Shown here piece by piece: positions 13,696 through 20,336 of a stretch of DNA of 21,545 bases; position 1 is the first letter of the stretch; every line of letters starts with the position of its first letter. A program made the translations under genes and the position numbers. The DNA lies in NCBI GenBank assembly GCA_030596585.1, contig JAUVJM010000012.1, forward strand, positions 1-21,545, read 5' to 3'. The notes beneath the pieces are model-generated. The model saw nothing but the letters and a program-made list of their open reading frames with translations, made no database searches and was not told the DNA's origin. This DNA comes from a bacterium. GTDB taxonomy: Bacteria > NPL-UPA2 > JAUVJM01.

Positions 13696-15585
13696 TCACC
13701 TCCGGCAAATAGTCAATCCTATTCTGTTACGACCCCTTAGATAAACCATCAGAATTGAGATAGCCGCGGGAGTTATGCCGGAAATCCTGCTTGCCTGCCC
13801 CAGGGAAACAGGACGGATTCTGGAAAGTTTTTCTTTCACTTCCGTTGAAAGACCGCTGATTTCGTCAAAATCGAAATCATCGGGCACTTTTATTCCCTCC
13901 AACTCACGGAATTTCTTAAGTTCTCTTTCCTGCCTCTCAATATAGCCCTGATACTTAGTCTGTATTTCAACCTGTTGTATGACCTTTAACGGAACTTGCT
14001 TCACCGTTTCGTCAAACCGCGACAGGTCGGCGTAAGATATCCCGGGACGCGCCAACAGGTTTCTCAGACTCATTACTTTTCTTATGGGCTGCGTTCCCAG
14101 CTTTGCCAGCTTTTTATTCACTGCATCAGCCGGGGTCAGTTTTGCCTGCTCCAGCCGGGCAAGCTCCGAGCTTATGCCCTTGCAAATGCCCGCCAGCCTC
14201 TTGTAGGTTTTTTCCTTCACAAGCCCGACTTCATATCCTACCCTGGCAAGTCTCATATCCGCATTATCTTCACGCAGCAGCAATCTGTATTCGGCACGGG
14301 AGGTAAACATCCTATAAGGCTCGTCAGTTCCCCTGGTAACGAGGTCATCAATTAGAACCCCGATGTATGCAGTAGAACGGTTGAGAATAATAGGTTTCTG
14401 CCCCTGCACGAGGAATGAGGCGTTAATACCTGCCATAAGCCCCTGAGCCGCCGCTTCTTCATAACCCGTCGTTCCGTTAATCTGCCCTGCAAGGTAAAGC
14501 CCTTTGACGAGTTTGGTTTCGAGGGTAGGTTGGAGCTGTACAGGGTCAACGTAATCGTGCTCGATACCGTATCCGGGCCTCATTATCTCCGCATTCTCAA
14601 GTCCCTTTATAGTATGAACCATCTCAATCTGGATGTCTATGGGAAGGGAAGTGGATATCCCATTCGGATAGAACTCCTTTGTATTCAAACCTTCAGGCTC
14701 AAGAAAAATCTGATGTCTGTCCCTGTCTGGAAACTTCATCACCTTGTCCTCTATGGATGGGCAATATCTCACTCCCGTCCCTTTTATGATTCCGCCGTAA
14801 AGCGGCGAGCGGTCAAGATTATCCTTAATTATCCTGTGAGTCCGCGGATTGGTAGAAGTTATGAAGCACGAAATCTGTTTTCGTCTCCATCTGCGGTGGG
14901 AGAAAGAAAAAGGAACCGGCTCCTCGTCTCCATCCTGGACCTTCAGCTTTCCGAAATCAATCGTTTTCCCGTCAAGGCGGGGGCAGGTTCCCGTCTTGAA
15001 CCGCCCGAGATTAAACCCTGCTTTTTTCAGAGCTGCCGGAAGTCCCTCGGAAGCTGTTTCCCCCATCCTGCCTCCGGGGAAATGTACCATACCGATGTGA
15101 ATTAGCCCGTTCAGGAAAGTCCCGGGGCAGATTATCACCGCTTTCCCCGAAAACACCTCGCCAATACCCGTATTGACACCTTCCACAACGCTGTCCCTGA
15201 TAACCACACCGTCCACAACAGCCTGTTTCAGGGTAAGCCTCTCCTGCTTTTCCAGAACCCTCTTCATGTAAATCTGATATGCGTGCCGGTCGGCCTGTGC
15301 CCTCGACGAACGGACAGCAGGTCCCATACTGGTATTGAGCAGGCGAAACTGTATTGCTGTTGCATCAATTGCCTTTCCCATCTCTCCGCCGAGAGCATCT
15401 ATCTCCTTCACAAGCTGTCCCTTTGCCAAACCGCCAATGGCAGGATTACACGACATAAGACCAATTGTATCCAGATTCATCGTCAGGAGCAGAGTCTTCA
15501 TTCCCAGACGGGCAGCAGCCAGGCATGCTTCACAGCCTGCATGTCCACCGCCGACAACAATAACGTCATATTTTTCTGCACTCAT
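13696..15585 (-). CDS. mnmG: tRNA uridine-5-carboxymethylaminomethyl(34) synthesis enzyme MnmG (GidA)
   Basis: FAD-dependent enzyme that, with the GTPase MnmE, installs the (carboxymethyl)aminomethyl group on wobble uridine 34 of certain tRNAs. The dinucleotide-binding motif VVGGGHAGCEA is at about residues 10-20, followed by SCNPAIGG and the signature GPAVRSSRAQADRH. The conserved Cys in RYCPSIEDK, an EEAAAQGLMAGINA segment and a helical C-terminal domain that contacts tRNA are also present. The 629-residue length is normal. No MnmE is in the window. The ATG has no clear Shine-Dalgarno. The gene is divergent from the metallo-hydrolase at 15762, across a 176-bp gap holding a palindromic repeat. 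Confidence 0.97.
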   Translation of the reverse strand: MSAEKYDVIVVGGGHAGCEACLAAARLGMKTLLLTMNLDTIGLMSCNPAIGGLAKGQLVKEIDALGGEMGKAIDATAIQFRLLNTSMGPAVRSSRAQADRHAYQIYMKRVLEKQERLTLKQAVVDGVVIRDSVVEGVNTGIGEVFSGKAVIICPGTFLNGLIHIGMVHFPGGRMGETASEGLPAALKKAGFNLGRFKTGTCPRLDGKTIDFGKLKVQDGDEEPVPFSFSHRRWRRKQISCFITSTNPRTHRIIKDNLDRSPLYGGIIKGTGVRYCPSIEDKVMKFPDRDRHQIFLEPEGLNTKEFYPNGISTSLPIDIQIEMVHTIKGLENAEIMRPGYGIEHDYVDPVQLQPTLETKLVKGLYLAGQINGTTGYEEAAAQGLMAGINASFLVQGQKPIILNRSTAYIGVLIDDLVTRGTDEPYRMFTSRAEYRLLLREDNADMRLARVGYEVGLVKEKTYKRLAGICKGISSELARLEQAKLTPADAVNKKLAKLGTQPIRKVMSLRNLLARPGISYADLSRFDETVKQVPLKVIQQVEIQTKYQGYIERQERELKKFRELEGIKVPDDFDFDEISGLSTEVKEKLSRIRPVSLGQASRISGITPAAISILMVYLRGRNRIGLTICRR

Positions 15586-15615
15586 GGTCGTGTAAATTCA
15601 GTAAACCCCATCTCT

Positions 15616-15690
15616 TGTCATTCCCGCGAAAGCGGGAATCCATCTTTTTCGTTGGAAGATCTCTGGATGCCCGTTTTCACGGGCATGACA
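15616..15690. repeat. dumbbell palindromic repeat, family B copy 2
   Basis: Starts TGTCATTCCC and ends GGGCATGACA. Hairpin 1 is ATTCCCGC/GCGGGAAT (15620-15639) closed by a GAAA tetraloop; hairpin 2 is ATGCCCG (15667-15673)/CGGGCAT (15680-15686) with loop TTTTCA. Relative to copy 1 at 487-568, the third stem pair of hairpin 2 changed from T-A to G-C on both sides, a compensatory change. It lies in the divergent gap between mnmG and the next gene. Confidence 0.85.
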
Positions 15691-15726
15691 CTTCAGCTAA
15701 TTTGGACAGCAATGATTCCAATTGCA

Positions 15727-15759
15727 TTGTATCACAAACCGGAACGTGATAAAATCACG
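15727..15759 (+). promoter_or_regulatory. candidate promoter with overlapping hairpin/operator, possibly leaderless
   Basis: TTGTAT (15727-15732), a 17-bp spacer and TAAAAT (15750-15755) form a plausible sigma70-type promoter whose start point would fall at or near the ATG at 15762. The -10 lies inside a short palindrome CGTGAT-AAA-ATCACG (15745-15759), and a third ATCAC half-site is at 15731-15735. No Shine-Dalgarno is visible. The -35 match is only partial (3 of 6). Confidence 0.35.
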
Positions 15760-15761
15760 AT

Positions 15762-16385
15762 ATGGTTCTGAAAACCTTGACAGTCGGTTCTCTGGGTACC
15801 AACTGCTACATCCTTGGCTGCGAAAAAACTCATGCCGGAGCAATAATAGACCCGGGCGGCGAAGCGCCGAGAATCATAGACGAGGCAGCCGCCGGCAGGC
15901 TTGAAATACAGTATATCATTAATACTCACGCCCACATAGACCATATCCAGGCTAACGAAGAGCTCAGGAAAACTTTTTCCTGTCCGCTGTGTATCCACGA
16001 AAAGGACGAGGAGTTATACGGCAATCCCGACCTGAACCTTTCCTCTCCTGTGTTGTGTTCTCCTGTCACATTCCCGACTGCGGACAGGAAACTCAGGGAA
16101 GGAGACAAGATAGAAATAGGAGAGCTTTCTCTCAGCATACTTCACACTCCGGGACATACTCCCGGAAGCATTTCCATAGTCGTAGAGAAGGACGTTTTCA
16201 CGGGTGATGCCCTCTTTGCCGGGGGAATAGGGAGAACCGACCTTCCGGGAGGCGACTACGACCTGCTTATGAAATCAATAAGAGAGAAACTGCTCACCCT
16301 GCCTGACGATTTTCTCATTCATCCCGGACACGGTCCTTCTTCCACAATCGGCACGGAGAGAAAAGGGAACCCATGGCTCACCTAA
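15762..16385 (+). CDS. metallo-beta-lactamase-fold hydrolase (glyoxalase II-like)
   Basis: A 207-residue cytoplasmic protein of the metallo-beta-lactamase fold. Metal ligands are visible as H-A-H-I-D-H (residues 56-61), His132 in HTPGHTPGS, Asp149 in FTGDALF and His190 in HPGHG, the full binuclear set. The N-terminal LGTNCYIL and DPGGE segments are typical of the small glyoxalase-II-like group (YcbL type) common in anaerobes. Full-length glyoxalase II has an additional C-terminal substrate domain that is absent here, so the natural thioester substrate is uncertain. It is divergent from mnmG, has no visible ribosome-binding site, and is followed after 34 bp by a lipoprotein gene. Confidence 0.85.
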   Translation: MVLKTLTVGSLGTNCYILGCEKTHAGAIIDPGGEAPRIIDEAAAGRLEIQYIINTHAHIDHIQANEELRKTFSCPLCIHEKDEELYGNPDLNLSSPVLCSPVTFPTADRKLREGDKIEIGELSLSILHTPGHTPGSISIVVEKDVFTGDALFAGGIGRTDLPGGDYDLLMKSIREKLLTLPDDFLIHPGHGPSSTIGTERKGNPWLT

Positions 16386-16419
16386 TAACCATAAGAATTT
16401 ATGCTACAGGGGGGAAGAG

Positions 16420-17424
16420 ATGAAAAAGAAAGAATTTCTTCGGGGCGGGGCGATTTTTCTGCTTGCCGGGATTCTGGTTGGATGCGCCCGGTTGGGCTTG
16501 GGGGGAAGGACCAGCTCTCCCACCCGGAAGGGGCCATGGATATACTGTGACATCCAGTTCGTCTCAGATAAATACATCGTTTATCTCGGCACACATAAGC
16601 ACTTAGGCGAATATTATATGTATCTCCTTGATCTCGAGGAAGGAACCACCAGGAAAATCGTCAAGGAGCCGGTCAAGACCCGGTGGATAAGATTCTCCGA
16701 AGGCCGCATGGTAGTTGAAGAAAAAGGAGAAATCTATCTCTACGAAATTTCTTCCGGCAAGAAGACTGTCATCTATCCCAAAGGTTACAGACCCGATATT
16801 TCGGGAAACAGGGTAATATGGAGAGATTGGAAGACACTCAAGCTGTGCCTCTACGATATCAAAACGGGTAAGATCGAAAAATTCGGCAAGGTCGGGCAGA
16901 TTTTCAGGATATCCGGAGATTGGCTTGTCTGGAGACTTACAGGGGGCGGCATCAGAATCCTGAATCTTTCCACAAGGGAAAAGAAAGAGATTGATATGGG
17001 CCAGGTCTACCGCCTGGACATAGCGGGAGATATCCTGGTAACTTCTTCCGGCGAAGACGAGAAAAGGGATATCTTTATGTATGACTTGAGAAATAATGAA
17101 AAGAAAGTTGTCTCAAATGCTCCCAGGGATGAGTACTTCCCTGTTACCGACGGTGAGAGGATAGCGTGGAAGACCCCTATTCGAGAAGCAGAGTTCCAGC
17201 CGCTGCCGTGGAGCAAACTGACGACTCACAGGTCCTGGAGCAACATTTATGTCTACGATATCAAGAGAAGAAAAAAGAAAAGAATTCTCCACAACGACCA
17301 CAGGGTCGGGGTTGTACACATTCATGGCAGTAGAGTGGTGTGGACTTCCGGAAGGATAAAAAGACCCCGGTCAGCTAAAGAGTCCAACCAGAATGCCAGA
17401 GACATATATATCTATGAGGGATAG
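16420..17424 (+). CDS. lipoprotein with TolB-like beta-propeller repeats
   Basis: A 334-residue predicted lipoprotein. The N-terminal signal MKKKEFLRGGAIFLLAG ends in the lipobox LVGC (Cys22). The body is built of repeats of the form I-S/A-G-(D/N)-x-(V/L)-V-W ... (I/L)-x-(V/L/M)-Y-D-(I/L)-(K/R)-x-G-K, clear at DISGNRVIWRDW, RISGDWLVWR, DIAGDILVTS, VTDGERIAWK and HIHGSRVVW, each followed by a strand such as LCLYDIKTGK or IFMYDLRNNEK. This is the pattern of TolB/YVTN-type propellers. No catalytic motif is visible; a binding or scaffold role at the envelope is likely. AGGGGGGAAG precedes the ATG. It ends 3 bp before the next exported protein gene, with which it probably forms a pair. Confidence 0.75.
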   Translation: MKKKEFLRGGAIFLLAGILVGCARLGLGGRTSSPTRKGPWIYCDIQFVSDKYIVYLGTHKHLGEYYMYLLDLEEGTTRKIVKEPVKTRWIRFSEGRMVVEEKGEIYLYEISSGKKTVIYPKGYRPDISGNRVIWRDWKTLKLCLYDIKTGKIEKFGKVGQIFRISGDWLVWRLTGGGIRILNLSTREKKEIDMGQVYRLDIAGDILVTSSGEDEKRDIFMYDLRNNEKKVVSNAPRDEYFPVTDGERIAWKTPIREAEFQPLPWSKLTTHRSWSNIYVYDIKRRKKKRILHNDHRVGVVHIHGSRVVWTSGRIKRPRSAKESNQNARDIYIYEG

Positions 17425-17427
17425 AAA

Positions 17428-18831
17428 ATGAGCAAGAAAATTTTCGTGAGTCTGTTGGCCCTAATTCTGCTTCTCTCCTGTGGAGTAACAGCCCATTGCG
17501 CATGGAAATGGAAGATTCCGGAGAAATGGAAAAAGGCAATGCCGGGCAAGAAAAGTGCAAGCAGAATCTTGATTGAAGTAGCGGGAAAAAGGAAAGAACT
17601 CAAGCTTGGAACCAACCCTGTCTACATTCAGGGCCCGGAGGGAGATTTCAGAATAGTAAGCTATGCCTGGGGAGCATATTCTATCCTTGGCTATTCTGCT
17701 CCTGAGATTTCCGAAGTCTTCTGCCTGAGCGGAGTGAGCGGAGAAAGAGGATATAAGGTAGATTCAAATTTTTCCCTTATCGGAGACGTTAACGGAGACG
17801 GATACAAAGACATCGCATCCATTGACAGCAGAAACAGAAAGAAATTAGTGGTATTTTCCGGCAGAGACGGTTTGAAGCTGAGAGATTACACGCTTCAACA
17901 GAAAAAGTATTGGTATGGCAAAAGGCATGAGAATCTTGCTACTTACGACCACAACGGGGATGGAGCTGAAGATTTCTTTACCCACACAGGGAAAAATCTG
18001 CTTCTCATCTCTGCAAAAGACGGAAATGTACTGAAGACAGTTATTTTCCCAACCTATTCTTCCGGGAGGATAAACTTTAAACTCTGCGAGATTCGGGACA
18101 TGGACGGCGACGGAGAGAAAGATATACTTCTATCAGGCGGCGTGGATATTGGAAAGGACTTAAGACAGAGGGGTATTGCCTGTGTTTACTTCCTCTCCTC
18201 CGGAACGGGAGAACTGCTTAATTTCACTCCTCTCAAGGTGAAATTTGCTTTTGACTCCAGGGACAAGTATATGAGAAACATCTATCTTGAAGCCCTGGAC
18301 GTTCTGGGAGATATAAATGAGGACGGATTCCCTGACCTCGTCGCTGCAGATAGATCAGACGGCAGACCAAAGGGATGCAGTGTGCTTCTTGCGCTATCAG
18401 GCAAAGACGGTAAGGAGATATGGAGGGTGGACGGCTCAAGCATAAAGGGAGGCGGGGAAGTACACGTGGTTGATGCAAAGACATTCAAAGAGGGTGATAC
18501 ATACACCGACGCCAGATTTGGAAACGGACTGGCGGTATATCCCGATATTAACGGAGATGGGATTCAAGAAGTTCTGGCGGGAGCATCTCAGGTCCATAAC
18601 AAAGAAATCAAGGGGTGGGGCTGTCTGCTGGTCTTCTCAGGAAAAGATGGTTCTCTCCTCAAACACATATGGCTGCCGGAAGCCAAAGGGTATGTGGGCT
18701 GCTACATTGATATATTTCCAGACATAGATGGTGACGACCTGCCCGAGATTATGCTGGGAGTACCCTCCTCCGGCATCTCAGCGCCTGAAGGGGGAGCGGT
18801 TCTTATAGTATCCTCGAAAATCATAAATTAG
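17428..18831 (+). CDS. exported FG-GAP/VCBS-type repeat protein with calcium-binding loops
   Basis: A 467-residue exported protein. The signal peptide (residues 1 to about 25) ends in either a weak lipobox LLSC (Cys18) or a signal-peptidase-I site AHCA-W. Six Asp-rich loops of the D-x-(N/D)-x-D-G-x-x-(D/E) type, resembling calcium loops of integrin-alpha FG-GAP repeats, start at residues 120, 174, 224, 295, 373 and 432. Several are followed after about 15-30 residues by (F/L)-S-G-(R/K)-D-G, so each unit looks like one propeller blade. The last loop is degenerate (DIDGDDLPE). The protein is probably a surface or periplasmic binding module rather than an enzyme. It is read 3 bp after the propeller lipoprotein and converges with the next gene. 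Confidence 0.8.
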   Translation: MSKKIFVSLLALILLLSCGVTAHCAWKWKIPEKWKKAMPGKKSASRILIEVAGKRKELKLGTNPVYIQGPEGDFRIVSYAWGAYSILGYSAPEISEVFCLSGVSGERGYKVDSNFSLIGDVNGDGYKDIASIDSRNRKKLVVFSGRDGLKLRDYTLQQKKYWYGKRHENLATYDHNGDGAEDFFTHTGKNLLLISAKDGNVLKTVIFPTYSSGRINFKLCEIRDMDGDGEKDILLSGGVDIGKDLRQRGIACVYFLSSGTGELLNFTPLKVKFAFDSRDKYMRNIYLEALDVLGDINEDGFPDLVAADRSDGRPKGCSVLLALSGKDGKEIWRVDGSSIKGGGEVHVVDAKTFKEGDTYTDARFGNGLAVYPDINGDGIQEVLAGASQVHNKEIKGWGCLLVFSGKDGSLLKHIWLPEAKGYVGCYIDIFPDIDGDDLPEIMLGVPSSGISAPEGGAVLIVSSKIIN

Positions 18832-18857
18832 CGGTTTCAGCTTGAACCTTCCGGCAT

Positions 18858-19475
18858 TTACCTCATACCAAAGAATGGTATCTTCCTCTGGGTGCAGCCT
18901 GCAGGGATTTCAAATAAATCGGACGACTGGCGGCCGGGTTTGATATCGCGAAGCTCCATTACTCCACCGTCTTTCCCCTGAGATTTGATAGGAAAATCAA
19001 GGCGGTCTGAAATCCAAACAGTGGCGGTGGATTTGATCTCTCGTCCCATGATGCGGGAAGTAGTTTCCACACGCATTTTGCGGCACTTGAAACCGTTGAC
19101 TGTTTCGGTTCCCAATTCTTCCTTTTTCATATCAGTTTGAATCTCCCCGAAGGCTTTTCGAAGTTTGGCTTCATCCAACTTGCTTTCGACATAAAATTTT
19201 TTCTCCGGGAACAGAGTCCAGGCAACCTTTTTGTCTTTGCGGTAGATCATTACCATTGAGCCTTCTTCTCCGGGAGAGCGCATCTCCATACGCATTTTGT
19301 CATGAGAGACAAAGATGTTGTGTGTCTGTTCCTGCCCGCCGGTGTCTTGGTACACCTGTTTGGCCGAGTACTCTTTTATTTTCCCGCCCACGCTGCAAGC
19401 TGTCAGACCGAGCAAAAGAGTAGTAAGAACAAAACACACTGACAACCTCTTCCAAACAAAAACTTTTTGTTTCAT
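18858..19475 (-). CDS. lipoprotein, DUF4412-like
   Basis: A 205-residue predicted lipoprotein. The ATG at 19475 is chosen because AGGAGG lies 6 nt upstream; a longer frame from 19502 lacks this. The signal (VFVWKRLSVCFVLTTLLLG) ends in a lipobox-like LTAC. The mature part reads as a beta-sheet domain with KMRMEMRSPGEEGSMVMIYR, WTLFPEKKFYVE and TETVNGFKCRKMRVE segments, which I associate with DUF4412/LolA-like folds found in envelope proteins of anaerobes. Function is unknown; such folds often bind lipids or lipoproteins. It is downstream of the pseudopilin in the same direction, after a 168-bp gap that probably holds its own promoter. It converges with the FG-GAP gene across 26 bp. Confidence 0.7.
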   Translation of the reverse strand: MKQKVFVWKRLSVCFVLTTLLLGLTACSVGGKIKEYSAKQVYQDTGGQEQTHNIFVSHDKMRMEMRSPGEEGSMVMIYRKDKKVAWTLFPEKKFYVESKLDEAKLRKAFGEIQTDMKKEELGTETVNGFKCRKMRVETTSRIMGREIKSTATVWISDRLDFPIKSQGKDGGVMELRDIKPGRQSSDLFEIPAGCTQRKIPFFGMR

Positions 19476-19510
19476 AAGACACCTCCTAAATAAATCGTTC
19501 ACCAGGGATA

Positions 19511-19529
19511 TTGCGCATATTCAGCGCAA
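19511..19529. repeat. short palindrome in the 5' leader of the DUF4412-like lipoprotein gene
   Basis: TTGCGC (19511-19516) pairs with GCGCAA (19524-19529) around a 7-nt loop. It lies about 36 nt before the lipoprotein start, in the 168-bp gap after the pseudopilin gene. It may be an operator or leader hairpin. I see no other clear signal in that gap. Confidence 0.35.
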
Positions 19530-19643
19530 GATTTCCACTGAATCCGGGGACACGAGTAAATCTCATAAACAAGAGAAGCGTGGCAATCTTTTTGTCATTC
19601 GTCATCTGATATACGATTCTGCATATACACTGAATAATAGCAC

Positions 19644-20336
19644 TCAGGGGTTAAACATAGCGTCTGTGATGTCTTCCTCGTTTTTCCATTCAACATGACC
19701 GTCTACAAATAAGATGTTCCTGCCTACTCCGTGCCACTGGTTAGGCGTGTCGGCAAGATTCCTCAAATCCGGTCTGCTGTTAGCTCCCGTGCTGTTGCTT
19801 GACCACTGTTCCATGATGCGAATGATTCCTGATGAGTTTGGTATGTATTTCTCAGGCGGTATCTCGATGCTCCCGTTGGAATTGGAGTAGCCCAGGCGGC
19901 TGTTATATCCGTAGCTAAGGATAAGATTTCCGAGAGTTAAGCCAAGTGTATCGCTGTTTACTGTGACGTACCTTTCACTTCCGCCTCCAGTAAGACCGTT
20001 GTCACTCGGACACTGAAAGACTGTATTTTTTGCCGCCCCGGGCCAACCCGGGAAGTTTACGTTAATATAGCCTTTTATCAACCGCGAATACCAGTTATGG
20101 ACAGGGTGAGATCCCCATGCGCCTCTTAAAGTGCACAGTTCATTGTCGCGGTAATCAATTGCGTACATGTGGCATGCCTTCCCGAGTTGTGCCAGGTTAT
20201 TCATACAGACTGTTTTCCGTGCCTGTTCTCTTGCTTTTGAGAGAGCCGGCAGCAACATTGCTGCCAGAATTGCAATGATGGCTATTACCACCAGAAGTTC
20301 GATCAATGTAAAACCGTGCTGGTTCTTTTCTTTCAT
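19644..20336 (-). CDS. type II secretion-like pseudopilin with H-X9-DG C-terminus
   Basis: A 230-residue protein with a class III (prepilin) signal: MKEKNQHG followed by FTLIELLVVIAIIAILAAML, cleaved after Gly8 with Glu at +5 of the mature form. The single N-terminal helix anchors it in the inner membrane before assembly into a pseudopilus. The C-terminus has the H-x9-D-G motif (W-H-GVGRNILFV-DG-HVEW), typical of the large pseudopilin families of planctomycetes, Lentisphaerae, Verrucomicrobia and relatives. The start at 20336 is fixed by GGAG upstream and by a 4-bp ATGA overlap with the glycosidase stop. No prepilin peptidase or secretion ATPase is in the window. Confidence 0.88.
   Translation of the reverse strand: MKEKNQHGFTLIELLVVIAIIAILAAMLLPALSKAREQARKTVCMNNLAQLGKACHMYAIDYRDNELCTLRGAWGSHPVHNWYSRLIKGYINVNFPGWPGAAKNTVFQCPSDNGLTGGGSERYVTVNSDTLGLTLGNLILSYGYNSRLGYSNSNGSIEIPPEKYIPNSSGIIRIMEQWSSNSTGANSRPDLRNLADTPNQWHGVGRNILFVDGHVEWKNEEDITDAMFNP

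Noticed and set aside
18865..18881. ATACCA/TGGTAT hairpin as terminator between the convergent genes
   Set aside because: Lies inside the lipoprotein coding end and no T-tract follows on either side.
19593..19600. TGTCATTC as another palindrome-family end
   Set aside because: No matching right arm nearby; an eight-base match alone can be chance.
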